Assembly: GCF_009755355.1 (NCBI RefSeq)
Contig: NZ_WQLB01000035.1
Location: forward strand, 1 to 48,548
Origin: Deinococcus arboris
GTDB taxonomy: Bacteria > Deinococcota > Deinococci > Deinococcales > Deinococcaceae
Reading direction: 5' to 3'
Length of the DNA: 48,548 nt
The notes beneath the pieces are model-generated. The model saw only the letters and a list, made by a program, of their open reading frames with translations. It was not told the origin of the DNA and searched no databases. Of the stretch, positions 34,426 through 48,489 are shown piece by piece; position 1 is the first letter of the stretch; every line of letters starts with the position of its first letter. Position numbers and translations under genes: made by a program.

Positions 34426-35085
34426 ATGCTGGCTCAGATTCTGATTGTTGAAGACGACCCGCACCTGGGGCCGCTGCTCAAGGAGTACCTGTCGGCCGAC
34501 TATCAGGTGCAGCACGCCGCCACCCTGAAAGACGCGCAGGCCTGGCTGGGTACCCACACCGCCCAGCTGATTCTGCTGGACCTCAACCTGCCGGACGGCG
34601 ACGGCCTGGACCTGGTGCAGGCGCTGCGGCAGTATTCCAGTACACCCGTGCTGGTTCTGTCGGCGCGGAGTGGCGTGCAGGAGCGCGTGGCGGGCCTCAA
34701 TGCGGGCGCCGACGACTACCTGACCAAGCCCTTTGCCATGCCGGAACTGGACGCCCGTATCACGGCCCTGCTGCGCCGCACAGCAGCAGGCACGGGCGTG
34801 AACCTGGGCAACACCAGCCTCAGCACCAGTTCGCTGCTGATGACCGTGAACGACAAGAACGTCAACCTCACCGAACACGAGGCGCGCATTCTGGAACTGA
34901 TGATGAGGACGCCCGAGCGGGTGTTCTCGCGCGCAGACATAGAGTCACATCTGTACGGCTGGGAAACGCCCAACAGCAACTCGGTAGAGGTCCGCATCTC
35001 ACAGCTGCGCAAGAAGCTGGAACACGCGGACAGCGACCTGCGCATCCGCACCATTCGCAACGTCGGTTACGTGCTGCAGGCCTAG
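34426..35085 (+). CDS. OmpR-family response regulator
   Basis: 219 residues. The receiver domain has the acidic pocket Glu9-Asp10-Asp11, phosphorylation site Asp52 ([13 protein letters not shown]), Ser79 and Lys101 (DYLTKPF). The winged-helix output domain spans about 125-219 ([48 protein letters not shown]). GAAGGAG before the ATG supports the start. The sensor kinase starts one base after its stop, so they form one operon. Confidence 0.95.
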   Translation: MLAQILIVEDDPHLGPLLKEYLSADYQVQHAATLKDAQAWLGTHTAQLILLDLNLPDGDGLDLVQALRQYSSTPVLVLSARSGVQERVAGLNAGADDYLTKPFAMPELDARITALLRRTAAGTGVNLGNTSLSTSSLLMTVNDKNVNLTEHEARILELMMRTPERVFSRADIESHLYGWETPNSNSVEVRISQLRKKLEHADSDLRIRTIRNVGYVLQA

Positions 35086-35086
35086 C

Positions 35087-36478
35087 GTGCCTGACTCTGC
35101 GCCTTCCCCTGCGCGGCCCGCAGCGTTTCCCCCAGGAACGCCCCGGGCCGCGCGGCTGACGCCCGGCGCCGGGCTGTATTCGGCGCGGGTGGCCTGGCGG
35201 CACTCGCTGCGCTTTCGGCTGGCCCTGACCTACAGCGCGCTGGCCCTGGCCCTGATTGCGCTGATGACTCTGGGCGTGGTCCTGCTGCTGCTGGGCAGCA
35301 TGGAGCGGCAGTTCGTGGACCGCCTGAACGAGCGGGCCGACACGCTGGCCGGCGCCTTTACCAACACTGGGGGCGGTCTGGGCAGCACCGCCGGAGGGGC
35401 GGGGGCCTATACCCTGGTGGTGAACCCAGCCGGGCAGGTTACCTACGCCAGCCCGGCGCTGCGCGACTATCAGGACACCGGCTACGTGTTCGGCGACCTG
35501 GCCCGCGTCCCCGTGCAGAACACGACTGTGCGCGCGGTCAAGCGCAAGGCCGGTGATTACGGCACGCTCTGGGTGGGTCTGCCCGAAGACGACCTGCTGG
35601 CCGCCCGCCAGAGCGCCCTGAGTGCCCTCCTCCTGGCCCTGATTGTCGCCCCCGCAGTGCTGCTGCTGACCGGCTGGTGGGTGGGGCGGCAGGCGCTGAC
35701 CGGCCTGGAAGCGGCGGCCAACCTTGCAGACCGCATTGACCCCACCCACAGCCTGAGCCCCCTGCCGCTGCCTGCCAGGGAGGACGAGGTGCACCGCCTG
35801 CTGGCCGCCATCAACCGCCTGCTGGTCCGCATTGAGGCTGGGCAGGCCCGCGAGAAACAGTTGCTGGGCCAGATTGTGCATGAGCTAGGCGCACCACTGA
35901 CCGTCCTGAAAGCCAGCCTGAAGCGCGCCGAAGACCGCACCGGCGACGCCGAGGTGGCCCGCGCCGCCCTGGTGGCCGACGAGCTGACCTTTACCACCCA
36001 GGACCTGATGCAGCTGGCGCGCGGTCAACTGGAACTAAAACTGGCCTGGCACTATATCCCGGCACGTACCCTGCAAGGTCGCCTGGACCGGCTGGTCCCA
36101 GGCACGCAGTTTCTGGGGAACTGGGCGGGCGGCATTCTGTGTGACCCCGACCGACTGACCCAGGCGCTGCGCAACCTCCTGGCCAACGGTCGGCGCGCCG
36201 CCGGGCCAGAAGGAACTGTGACCATCACACTGGCCGAGACACCCGAGCAGGTCACGTTTACCGTACAGGACAGCGGCCCTGGGCTCCCGCCTGAACTGGG
36301 TGAGCAAATCTTTGAACCCTTTGTCAGCGGCGCAGGCAGCAGCGGCCTGGGTCTCAGCGTGTCGCGCCAGATTGCCCGCATGCACGGTGGGGACCTGAGC
36401 GGAGCCAACAGCCCGCAGGGGGGCGCTGTGTTTACCCTGACCATTCCGGGCGCGGCGCTGGGCGATGAGGACGACTAG
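35087..36478 (+). CDS. sensor histidine kinase
   Basis: 463 residues. A Pro/Ala-rich cytoplasmic tail (1-38), membrane segment about 43-70, periplasmic domain of about 105 residues, second membrane segment about 176-199, then a HAMP linker. The phosphoacceptor is His265 in [10 protein letters not shown]; the usual HELRTP is changed to HELGAP. The ATPase has the N box [12 protein letters not shown], the G1 box DSGPGLP and the G2 box [12 protein letters not shown] 35087 follows the regulator stop after one base. The signal is unknown. Confidence 0.93.
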   Translation: MPDSAPSPARPAAFPPGTPRAARLTPGAGLYSARVAWRHSLRFRLALTYSALALALIALMTLGVVLLLLGSMERQFVDRLNERADTLAGAFTNTGGGLGSTAGGAGAYTLVVNPAGQVTYASPALRDYQDTGYVFGDLARVPVQNTTVRAVKRKAGDYGTLWVGLPEDDLLAARQSALSALLLALIVAPAVLLLTGWWVGRQALTGLEAAANLADRIDPTHSLSPLPLPAREDEVHRLLAAINRLLVRIEAGQAREKQLLGQIVHELGAPLTVLKASLKRAEDRTGDAEVARAALVADELTFTTQDLMQLARGQLELKLAWHYIPARTLQGRLDRLVPGTQFLGNWAGGILCDPDRLTQALRNLLANGRRAAGPEGTVTITLAETPEQVTFTVQDSGPGLPPELGEQIFEPFVSGAGSSGLGLSVSRQIARMHGGDLSGANSPQGGAVFTLTIPGAALGDEDD

Positions 36479-36538
36479 AGGGCCCACCTGGGGGCATCTG
36501 CGGCCTGAGTCGCCGGCCCCGCCCCGTATGCTGACCGG

Positions 36539-37636
36539 GTGACCAGCGCCTCTCTGTTTGACCCGCCGACCTCACCACCTGACGAAGCGCTGGCCCTGCT
36601 GATTCTCCGCTTGACGCCGCAGTTGGGACCACGGCGCATTGAGGCGCTCCGGCAACATTTCGGAGGAGCGGCGGCGGCCCTGAGTGCCACGCGGGCCGCG
36701 CTGCGCGAGGTGCCGGGCCTGGACTCCCGAAGCGTGGCGGCCATTGGCGACCCTAAAGCCGAGACCCTGGCCCGCGCCGAGCAGAGCAGGGCCGCTGAGT
36801 TAGGCGTCACCCTGTTGTACCGGGGCCTGCCGGGTTACCCGCCCGCGCTGGACGCCCTGAGTGACCCGCCGGCCGTCCTATGGGTGAAAGGCGAGTTGCC
36901 TGATCTGCCCACAGTGCCGCGCGCCATCGGAATCGTGGGCACCCGGGCGGCCAGTCCACACGGCGCCGCCTTTACCCGGATGCTGGCCGCCGACCTGGCC
37001 CGCGCGGGCGTGGTGGTGGTCAGTGGACTGGCGCGGGGCATCGACACGGCCGCCCACGGCGCGGCGGTGGAGGCAGACGGCACGAGCATCGGCGTCCTGG
37101 GCAGCGCGGTGGACGTGATTTACCCCAGCGAGAACAAGGCTCTGGCCAGTCGCCTGACCCTGCTGAGCGAGTCGCCGCTGGGCACTGGTCCGGCGCAGCA
37201 CCTTTTTCCAATCCGCAACCGCCTGATCGCGGCCCTGTCAGCGGGCACGGTGGTCGTAGAAGGCGAGCGCAAATCGGGGTCGCTGATTACCGCCACCCAC
37301 GCGCTGGAATGCGGGCGCACGGTGTTTGCGGTGCCGGGCCGAGCGGGGGACCCCAGGGCCGCTGGCCCTCATCAGCTCCTGCGCGACGGCGCCGTCCTGA
37401 CCGAGGGCGCGCACGACATCCTGCAGGAACTGGGCTGGGGGCGCGTGCCCGCTCAGCCACTCCCCGACCTGCCCCCAGAGCAGGCGCGCGTGCTGGCAGC
37501 GCTGCGTGGACCGGTGACCCTGGACGACCTTCAAGGCCAGACTGGGCTGCCACTGGCCGAACTTCAGACGGCACTGGTCATGCTGCAACTGTTGGGGCTG
37601 GTGGAAGAAACTGGAGGCCGCTGGGTTCGGCGCTGA
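36539..37636 (+). CDS. dprA: DNA processing protein DprA
   Basis: Loads RecA on incoming single-stranded DNA in natural transformation. 365 residues: an N-terminal helix-hairpin-helix/SAM-like part ([23 protein letters not shown]), a Rossmann-like DNA-binding domain with [12 protein letters not shown] (about 123-134), [14 protein letters not shown] and [12 protein letters not shown], and a C-terminal winged helix (about 310-365). GTG 36539 gives the expected N terminus. Confidence 0.95.
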   Translation: MTSASLFDPPTSPPDEALALLILRLTPQLGPRRIEALRQHFGGAAAALSATRAALREVPGLDSRSVAAIGDPKAETLARAEQSRAAELGVTLLYRGLPGYPPALDALSDPPAVLWVKGELPDLPTVPRAIGIVGTRAASPHGAAFTRMLAADLARAGVVVVSGLARGIDTAAHGAAVEADGTSIGVLGSAVDVIYPSENKALASRLTLLSESPLGTGPAQHLFPIRNRLIAALSAGTVVVEGERKSGSLITATHALECGRTVFAVPGRAGDPRAAGPHQLLRDGAVLTEGAHDILQELGWGRVPAQPLPDLPPEQARVLAALRGPVTLDDLQGQTGLPLAELQTALVMLQLLGLVEETGGRWVRR

Positions 37637-37777
37637 GCTACATAGACGGCTTCGGTCTGTACCGCCAGCAACTTGGAACAGAACCGATTCGCCAACTCTC
37701 CGTCCGGCCGTCCGCTTCTGCGCCTTCTCGCTCTCCTACGAACTTGAGGAACTACCTTCTAGAGCTGTGCGAGTTGG

Positions 37778-37815
37778 CTCGGATTCAATCTTTTGCAAAA
37801 ACGATTGAATCCGAG
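37778..37815. repeat. 13-bp perfect inverted repeat
   Basis: CTCGGATTCAATC (37778-37790) and its exact complement (37803-37815) with a 12-base A/T-rich loop. It lies in a 185-base gap between convergent dprA and the minus-strand gene. No long T tract follows, although the loop side has short T and A runs; it could be a bidirectional terminator or a dispersed repeat. Confidence 0.6.
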
Positions 37816-37821
37816 TCCGGA

Positions 37822-38109
37822 TTACAGATGTTGCGGGCCGAAGTCCTTTTCAATCACCACACGCGGCGGTCCTGAGAGGGTCACGCCTTCTTCTACTGGG
37901 TCAAGCAGCGTGGGCAAGTGGGAACGCAGCCCTACCACCAGCCCACCACCCTCACCTTGCAAGCCCTCCGCCTGCGGGTTCAAGGTCAAAGTCCATCCGC
38001 CACCCGGCCAGGCCACGGCCACGCTGAGCTCCTCGCCGTTGACCAGGGCCACCAGTTCCAAATCGTCCAGCCGGACCCGCACGCGCCCCGTTGTAAACCG
38101 GACCTTCAC
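37822..38109 (-). CDS. DUF7009-like conserved protein
   Basis: 95 residues from a GTG start. The opening MKVRFTTGRVRVRLDDLELVALVNGEEL and the later LTLNPQAEG and GLRSHLPTLLDP resemble the small DUF7009 proteins, which begin with a basic beta strand and a Leu-Arg-Leu motif and have no known role. No signal peptide. It is divergent from the SDR epimerase across 35 bases. Confidence 0.6.
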   Translation of the reverse strand: MKVRFTTGRVRVRLDDLELVALVNGEELSVAVAWPGGGWTLTLNPQAEGLQGEGGGLVVGLRSHLPTLLDPVEEGVTLSGPPRVVIEKDFGPQHL

Positions 38110-38144
38110 CTCTGTTGGCCTGCCATAGGTGACAGGATAGAGGC

Positions 38145-39116
38145 ATGGACATTCTGGTTCTGGGCGGCACCAAGTTCGTGGGGCGGCATATCGTGCTGGC
38201 TTTTCTGGCGGCGGGGCACCGCGTCACCGTGCTAACGCGCGGCCAGAGCGCCGATCACCTGCCTGCCGAAGTCGAGCGGCTGCGCGGCGACCGCAGCCAG
38301 GGGCCCGGAGGTCTGGAAGCCCTGGCCGCCCGCACCTGGGCCGCCTGCGTGGATGTCAGCGGCTATACGCCCCGGCAGGTGCGGGCCAGTGCCGAGGCGC
38401 TGCGGGGCCGGGTGGGCCGCTACCTCTTTATCAGCACCGCCAGCGTGTATGCCACGCCCGCTGTTCATCCAGTGCGTGAGGACGCCCCCCTGTTCCCACC
38501 CGCCGCCGAGGACATCACCGACGTGACCAATGAAACCTACGGCCCGCTCAAGGTGACCTGTGAGCGCATTGTGCAGGAGGTCTACGGTGACCGGGCCACC
38601 ATCTTCCGCCCACAAATCGTGGCCGGGCCGTATGACCACACCGCCCGTTACCCTTACTGGCCGGACCGCGCCAGCAGGGGAGGGGAGACCCTGCTGCCTG
38701 GCACCGGGCACGACCATGTGCAGGTCATTGATGCCCGCGACCTCGCCCGCTTTGCGGTGAAAGCCGTCGAAGCAGGTGTAGGTGGGGTCTTCAATCTGGC
38801 CGGCCTGCGCCTGACCTGGGCCGAGTTCGCCCGTGTGCTGGGTATCTCGCAGCCGGTCTGGCTGGATGAGGCCGCGCTGGAGACACAAGGGCTGGGCTTT
38901 CAAGAATTGCCGCTCTATATCCCAGACAGCAGCGAGTATGGCGGCCTGATGGACATCAGCGCCGAGCGGGCAGAGGCGGCGGGCCTGACCTTGACAGACC
39001 CGGCGGTGACTGCACAGGACACCCGAGAGTGGAGTCAGCACGCTCACCTGTCTTACGTCTTGACGCCGGAGAGGGAGGCTGAGGTGCTGGCCGGCAGGAG
39101 AGAAAACCCGGCCTGA
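38145..39116 (+). CDS. NAD-dependent epimerase/dehydratase-like SDR protein
   Basis: 323 residues of the extended short-chain dehydrogenase type. The nucleotide-binding loop is GGTKFVG (7-13) and the catalytic pair is Tyr132-x3-Lys136 (TYGPLK), with Ser/Thr in FISTASVY. The TKFVGRH form of the glycine motif is seen in a subgroup including plant CSP41-like and bacterial isoflavone-reductase-like proteins. Substrate unknown, possibly a nucleotide sugar. It lies just upstream of dnaA. Confidence 0.88.
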   Translation: MDILVLGGTKFVGRHIVLAFLAAGHRVTVLTRGQSADHLPAEVERLRGDRSQGPGGLEALAARTWAACVDVSGYTPRQVRASAEALRGRVGRYLFISTASVYATPAVHPVREDAPLFPPAAEDITDVTNETYGPLKVTCERIVQEVYGDRATIFRPQIVAGPYDHTARYPYWPDRASRGGETLLPGTGHDHVQVIDARDLARFAVKAVEAGVGGVFNLAGLRLTWAEFARVLGISQPVWLDEAALETQGLGFQELPLYIPDSSEYGGLMDISAERAEAAGLTLTDPAVTAQDTREWSQHAHLSYVLTPEREAEVLAGRRENPA

Positions 39117-39157
39117 CATCCCCTCTTTCTCTTGACCCGAGAACAGTGAGAACCGGG

Positions 39158-39207
39158 TGGTATGCTGGCCCCCGCGTTAAGGACTGCTCTGAAGGGAGGT
39201 GCGGCTT
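39158..39207 (+). promoter_or_regulatory. dnaA extended -10 promoter and strong ribosome binding site
   Basis: TGGTATGCT (39158-39166) is an extended -10. AAGGGAGGTG (39192-39201) is a near-perfect anti-16S complement; GGAGG (39195-39199) is 8 bases before ATC 39208 but directly abuts the GTG at 39199, which it overlaps. Confidence 0.55.
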
Positions 39208-40587
39208 ATCTCGCAGGAAATCTGGACGGACGTGCTGGAGTACGTTCGCAAGAATATTTCAGAGGTTGAATACCACACGTGGTTTGCCCCGGTGAAAAAT
39301 CTGGGCGTTCAGGAAGGCTCGCTGGTGCTGGGGGTGCGCAACTCGTTTGCGCAGGAGTGGTTTCGCAAGCACTACCTCGAACTGCTGGAAGACGCCCTTC
39401 GCTCGCTGGGCGCACAGAATCCGCAGGTCAGTTTTCAGGTGCTGCCCGCCGCACAGGACGCCCTGCTGCTGCCCACCGACCCACCACCGCCTCCGCCCGC
39501 ACCCGTGGGCCGCGCGGCGCCCAGCGTGCCGGCCCTGACCGAAAACCGCAAAGTGCTGAACCCCAAATACACCTTCGAAAATTTCGTGGTGGGGCCCAAC
39601 AACAACCTCGCCCACGCGGCGGCGCTGGCCGTCGCCGAGTCACCGGGCAAGGCCTATAATCCTCTGTTTATCTACGGGGACGTCGGCCTGGGCAAAACCC
39701 ACCTCATGCATGCGGTTGGGCATTACATGACCGAGCGCTTTCCCGGCAAGCGCATCGAGTATGTCTCGACCGAATCGTTTACCAACGACCTGATTAACGC
39801 CATCCGCGAAGACCGGATGACACAGTTTCGCAACCGATACCGCTCGGTGGACCTGCTGCTGGTGGACGATATTCAGTTTCTGGCGGGCAAAGAGCGCACG
39901 CAGGAGGAGTTTTTCCATACCTTCAACGCGCTCTACGAGAACCACAAGCAGATCATCCTCAGCTCTGACCGGCCACCCAAAGATATTCAGACGCTCGAAG
40001 GTCGGCTGCGCAGCCGCTTTGAATGGGGCCTCATTACGGATATTCAATCTCCGGAGTTCGAGACGCGCGTGGCGATCCTCAAGATGAACGCCGAACACAA
40101 CCGCATCGACATTCCTCAGGAAGTGCTGGAACTGATTGCCCGGCAGGTCACAAGCAACATCCGTGAGCTGGAAGGCGCCTTGATGCGTGTGGTGGCGTTT
40201 TCCAGCCTGAATAACGTGGCCTTTTCCCGCGCCGTGGCGGCCAAGGCCCTGAGCAATGTCTTTGCGCCGCAGGAAGTCAAGGTCGAGATGATGGACGTCT
40301 TGCGTCAGGTGGCCGCCCACTACAACATGCCCTCCGATGTCATTCGGGGCGCAGGCCGGGTGCGCGAGGTGGTGCTGGCCCGGCAGGTGGCCCAGTACCT
40401 GATCCGCGAGCTGACTGATCACTCGCTGCCCGAAATCGGCCAGTTCTTTGGGCGTGACCATTCCACCGTCATGCACGCCATCAGCAAGGTGACAGAAGCG
40501 CTGGGTAAGGATTCGGATTTGACCGCTTCGGTGGACTTCCTGAGACGCCGGATGCAGGGCACGGACGACGAGGACATTCAGGCGTAA
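39208..40587 (+). CDS. dnaA: replication initiator DnaA, probable ATC start
   Basis: Binds DnaA boxes and opens oriC. Domain [26 protein letters not shown], Pro-rich domain II, AAA+ domain III with Walker A GDVGLGKT (157-164 counted from ATC) and Walker [10 protein letters not shown] (216-224), and domain IV with the signature [10 protein letters not shown]. The usual choice would be GTG 39199 (462 residues), but that codon lies within the Shine-Dalgarno sequence itself. ATC 39208 has ideal spacing and gives the N terminus seen in relatives (Met-Ser-...-Trp), and N-terminal proteomics in D. deserti has reported ATC initiation for DnaA. Start confidence is lower than gene confidence. Confidence 0.93.
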   Translation: MSQEIWTDVLEYVRKNISEVEYHTWFAPVKNLGVQEGSLVLGVRNSFAQEWFRKHYLELLEDALRSLGAQNPQVSFQVLPAAQDALLLPTDPPPPPPAPVGRAAPSVPALTENRKVLNPKYTFENFVVGPNNNLAHAAALAVAESPGKAYNPLFIYGDVGLGKTHLMHAVGHYMTERFPGKRIEYVSTESFTNDLINAIREDRMTQFRNRYRSVDLLLVDDIQFLAGKERTQEEFFHTFNALYENHKQIILSSDRPPKDIQTLEGRLRSRFEWGLITDIQSPEFETRVAILKMNAEHNRIDIPQEVLELIARQVTSNIRELEGALMRVVAFSSLNNVAFSRAVAAKALSNVFAPQEVKVEMMDVLRQVAAHYNMPSDVIRGAGRVREVVLARQVAQYLIRELTDHSLPEIGQFFGRDHSTVMHAISKVTEALGKDSDLTASVDFLRRRMQGTDDEDIQA

Positions 40588-40663
40588 TGATTGCCTTCTA
40601 TTTAGCCCCGACCGAATTAAGTTCCAAAATCCGTTCCAAAACGGTGTGCGTAGTTTCACAAGC

Positions 40664-40861
40664 TGTGGATAACCCTGTGGATAAGCTGTGGATAACCCCG
40701 TTTTTTCTGTGGATAAAGTTGTGGATAACTGATGCTGGTTTTCCACATGTGGATAACTCCCGACTTTATCCACAGGATATCCACAGGGAAGTGCCACTTA
40801 TCCACATTTTTATCCACAGGCTGTTTCCGCGCCTGGCGGGACTCTAACTCACTTATCCACA
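40664..40861. promoter_or_regulatory. array of ten perfect DnaA boxes
   Basis: TGTGGATAA on the plus strand starts at 40664, 40676, 40687, 40708, 40720 and 40748. The opposite orientation TTATCCACA starts at 40766, 40798, 40810 and 40853. A one-mismatch copy is at 40777-40785. The switch of orientation falls near 40760, so the array is roughly symmetric. Confidence 0.95.
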
Positions 40862-40892
40862 GTTTCCACAGGCCCTATTACTACTACTACTA
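40853..40892 (+). promoter_or_regulatory. basal unwinding element: DnaA box, GC cluster and DnaA-trios
   Basis: Perfect box 40853-40861, degenerate box 40862-40870, GC cluster 40871-40875, then six consecutive trios CTA TTA CTA CTA CTA CTA (40875-40892), read as 3'-GAT/AAT-5' on the other strand. A T6 run and AT-rich DNA follow toward dnaN. The order is that known from Bacillus subtilis. Confidence 0.85.
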
Positions 40893-40947
40893 TCTTTTTT
40901 AAGTTTAAAAACAGGTAAAAGATAGAGACCAGACAGAGAGGCAAGGC

Positions 40948-43436
<2,489 letters not shown>

Positions 43437-43446
43437 GCGACCGGGC

Positions 43447-43483
43447 CGGGCGGTGGGGTGTTGCCCCTGCCGCCCGCCTCTTT
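43447..43483 (+). terminator. terminator-like hairpin between eno and pyk
   Basis: CGGGCGG (43447-43453) pairs with CCGCCCG (43470-43476), with an inner GGGG/CCCC stem; TCTTT follows. Being close upstream of pyk it may only attenuate read-through. Confidence 0.5.
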
Positions 43484-43508
43484 CAAAGCGGATGGAAAGG
43501 ATTCCAAG

Positions 43509-44957
<1,449 letters not shown>

Positions 44958-44989
44958 TGGGTCAGCACTGTCAGGAAGAGGTCAACTTT

Positions 44990-45033
44990 TTATCCACAGG
45001 GACGGGGTTTTTCCACACCGTCCCTGTGGATAA
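44990..45033. repeat. 16-bp perfect inverted repeat with a DnaA box in each arm
   Basis: TTATCCACAGGGACGG (44990-45005) and its exact complement (45018-45033), loop of 12 bases with a T5 run. It could also end pyk transcription, but no T tract follows the stem. Confidence 0.85.
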
Positions 45034-45115
45034 GTCCTGGGTTGTCCACAGGGTTTTGTGTGTGCTGGCCGTTGTCCACAGCCTGTGCCGGTTGTCCACA
45101 GTCGCCTGTGTATAA
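44990..45115. promoter_or_regulatory. second DnaA-box cluster between pyk and tyrS
   Basis: Perfect boxes at 44990-44998 and 45025-45033; one-mismatch boxes TTGTCCACA at 45042, 45072 and 45092, and TGTGTATAA at 45107. It lies 4.1 kb from oriC in a 240-base gap between convergent genes. Confidence 0.8.
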
Positions 45116-45197
45116 CTTTGCGCTTGCAGAGCTGATGGCACAGGGTCCTGAAAGCGCCTGACAGCTCCATGAAGGCCCCGTGAAGGAGAGGGGTGGC

Positions 45198-46585
<1,388 letters not shown>

Positions 46586-46592
46586 GCCCCGC

Positions 46593-46598
46593 AGCATA
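46593..46598 (-). promoter_or_regulatory. -10 box of the tyrS leader transcript
   Basis: TATGCT on the minus strand, ending 7 bases before the leader-peptide ATG at 46585. No strong -35 is visible. Confidence 0.5.
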
Positions 46599-46641
46599 GC
46601 AAGGCCGGGTGCCGTAGAGAGCCGGGGCCGTCTGTGCAAGC

Positions 46642-47223
46642 ATGGCGGGCGTGAAAACCATGCACGAACTGCGCGCGACCTTTGCCGGGCCGGGCCGGGT
46701 GGACTGGCTGGGGCTGCGGCCCGCGCGGCGCGCGCCTGTCCAGCGGGTGCCCGAGGTTCAGGCGCACCCCCTGGTCGGGCTGATCGGTGACCACGGCAAG
46801 CTGGCCCCGCCCCGGCTCACGGCGCTGACCGGCGAAACGGGAGAGGCGGCCCAGGCCAGCCGCGCGGCCCCTGTGCCGGGTGGGCCGGGCCGCCGCCAGG
46901 TCACGCTGATTCAGGCGGAACATCTGCCAGTAATTGCTGCCCTTGCAGGCCGCGCCGAAGTCACGCCAGAGCAACTGCGGCGCAACATCGTGGTCAGTGG
47001 CCTGCCGCTGCTCGCCCTGAAAGACCGGCGGTTTCAGATAGGCGAGGTGATTCTGGAAGGCACGGGCGAGTGCCACCCCTGCTCGCGCATGGAAGAGAAT
47101 CTGGGCGAAGGCGGATACAACGCTGTGCGCGGTCACGGCGGCCTGACGGCCCGCGTAATCCAGGGCGGTGTCATCCGGGAAGGGGATGAGGTGCGGCCCC
47201 TGGCAGGGGACGGGGCGCTGTGA
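46642..47223 (+). CDS. MOSC domain protein
   Basis: 193 residues. The MOSC core shows VTLIQAEHLPVIAAL, QLRRNIVVSGLPLLALKDRRFQIGEVILEGTGECHPCSRMEE with the conserved cysteine region (Cys144, Cys147) and LTARVIQGGVIREGDEV. MOSC domains carry sulfur or bind molybdenum cofactor. ATG 46642 or ATG 46660 could be the start. The next gene overlaps its stop by 4 bases. Confidence 0.88.
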   Translation: MAGVKTMHELRATFAGPGRVDWLGLRPARRAPVQRVPEVQAHPLVGLIGDHGKLAPPRLTALTGETGEAAQASRAAPVPGGPGRRQVTLIQAEHLPVIAALAGRAEVTPEQLRRNIVVSGLPLLALKDRRFQIGEVILEGTGECHPCSRMEENLGEGGYNAVRGHGGLTARVIQGGVIREGDEVRPLAGDGAL

Positions 47224-47804
47224 AGGGCCGGTCAGCGGCTGGAAAGCGGGCGGCACCGGTCCTCAGTGCCACCCGGCGGCGCACCCTGGGGGGCGCTTTC
47301 GGCTTTACGCGGCTGATTGTCGAATTGGGGGTGCTGAGTGCCTTCGCCTTCAGTCTGGCGCTGTTCGTGGCCGCCATCGCCCAGGCGTATGTGACCATCC
47401 GCGCCGCGCTGGGCCGCCTGGGCGACGCCGAAACCACCAAGACCCTGATTATCGCGGCGGTAGAGCAGGCCGACACCCTCCTGATTGGGGTGGCGCTGCT
47501 GATTATCTCGTTTGGGCTGCAAAGTCTATTCGTCAGCCGCATACAGAACGTGCCGGCCTGGCTGCATATCGAATCGTTTGATGACCTGAAACAGAAACTG
47601 ATCGGGATCGTGGTCGTGGCGCTGGCGGTGAACTTTTTCAGTGTGGCCCTTGAATGGAAGGGTGGCGGCGACATCCTGGTGTACGGCGCGGCGCTGGCGG
47701 CGGTCATTCTGGCGGTGGGCACCTATTCGGTCATTTTGAGCCGGCAGGGCGGTCACCGTGTCCACCCCCCAGCGGAGGCTGCACCGGACCGTGCCCAGCC
47801 TTGA
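47220..47804 (+). CDS. YqhA/UPF0114-like inner membrane protein
   Basis: 194 residues, GTG start overlapping the MOSC stop (GTGA). Four hydrophobic segments: about 32-57, 78-100, 126-142 and 150-172. A cytoplasmic basic N terminus and the conserved stretches between segments (FGLQSLFVSRIQNVPAWLHIESFDDLKQKLIGIVVVALAV) fit the YqhA family, whose role is unknown. It overlaps trmK by 47 bases. Confidence 0.8.
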   Translation: MKGRSAAGKRAAPVLSATRRRTLGGAFGFTRLIVELGVLSAFAFSLALFVAAIAQAYVTIRAALGRLGDAETTKTLIIAAVEQADTLLIGVALLIISFGLQSLFVSRIQNVPAWLHIESFDDLKQKLIGIVVVALAVNFFSVALEWKGGGDILVYGAALAAVILAVGTYSVILSRQGGHRVHPPAEAAPDRAQP

Positions 47805-48462
47805 CGCCCGACTCTCGGCAGTGCTGGCCCTGGTGCAGGCGAGGTGTCACGCCGATATCGGCAGTGATCACGCACACCTGCCCCTGCGCCTGCTACAGCT
47901 GGGCCGGATAGAGCGCGGCATCATCGTGGAGCTGAATCCTGGCCCGCTGGCCCATGCGCGCCGGAATGTGGCGCGTGCCGGCCTGGGGGCGCGGCTGGAG
48001 GTCCGTGCGGGTAACGGCCTCGCCCCACTGGCGCCGGGCGAGGTGGAGAGTGTCAGCATCACGGGGATGGGCGCCCAGACCATGCTGGGCATCCTGACCC
48101 GCGAGCCGCTGCGGGTGCCGCCCGCCCTTGTCTTGCAGCCCAACGACAGCGCCGAGCCGCTGCGCCGCTGGGCCTGGGCGCACGGATATAGGCTGCGGCA
48201 GGAGGCGCTGGTGGCAGGCCACTGGGCCTACCCCGTGTTGCGCCTGGAGAGTAGAGATGGTCCCGATCCGGTCTACGACGGCCTACCCCTGGACGTGGCG
48301 CTGCGCTACGGGCCGCACCTGCTGCGGCGCCGAGATGCGCTGCTCTGGCAACAGGTGCAGGCAGATGTGCGCCGCCTGACGCCTCTGGCCGCGCCCGGTC
48401 GCCCCGCCCAGGCTGACCTGAACCTGGCCCAGACCGCGCTTGATTTCCTGGAAACGCTCTAA
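47758..48462 (+). CDS. trmK: tRNA (adenine-22-N1)-methyltransferase TrmK-like
   Basis: 234 residues. SAM-binding motif I is ADIGSDHAHLPLRLL (32-46), followed by IVELNPGPLAHARRN and the family-typical SITGMGAQTMLGIL and LVLQPNDSAEPLRRWAWAHGY. TrmK methylates A22 in tRNA. The GTG start lies inside the upstream gene, suggesting coupling; a later start would remove little. It is the last plus-strand gene in the window. Confidence 0.88.
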   Translation: MSTPQRRLHRTVPSLDARLSAVLALVQARCHADIGSDHAHLPLRLLQLGRIERGIIVELNPGPLAHARRNVARAGLGARLEVRAGNGLAPLAPGEVESVSITGMGAQTMLGILTREPLRVPPALVLQPNDSAEPLRRWAWAHGYRLRQEALVAGHWAYPVLRLESRDGPDPVYDGLPLDVALRYGPHLLRRRDALLWQQVQADVRRLTPLAAPGRPAQADLNLAQTALDFLETL

Positions 48463-48465
48463 AAC

Positions 48466-48489
48466 AAAAAAATCCGCCTTCTTTGGCGG
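48466..48489 (-). terminator. terminator of a minus-strand gene beyond the window
   Basis: CCGCC (48474-48478) and GGCGG (48485-48489), loop 6 bases; on the minus strand it is followed by A then seven T bases. It therefore ends a transcript arriving from the right and converging with trmK. Confidence 0.75.

Larger units (their letters stand above)
40588..40947. other. oriC: chromosomal replication origin oriC
   Basis: 360-base dnaA-dnaN gap without a gene. It contains ten perfect DnaA boxes and near-boxes, an unwinding element with DnaA-trios, and an AT-rich segment (40893-40930). This is the standard bacterial origin layout. Confidence 0.95.

Noticed and set aside
37795..37830. tRNA-like T-arm sequence near GATTGAATCCGAG
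   Set aside because: Belongs to a 13-bp inverted repeat; no acceptor stem or anticodon arm can be built around it.
45003..45034. Plain terminator between pyk and tyrS
   Set aside because: The palindrome lacks a T tract on either side and both arms contain perfect DnaA boxes, so DnaA binding is the better explanation, though a terminator role is not excluded.
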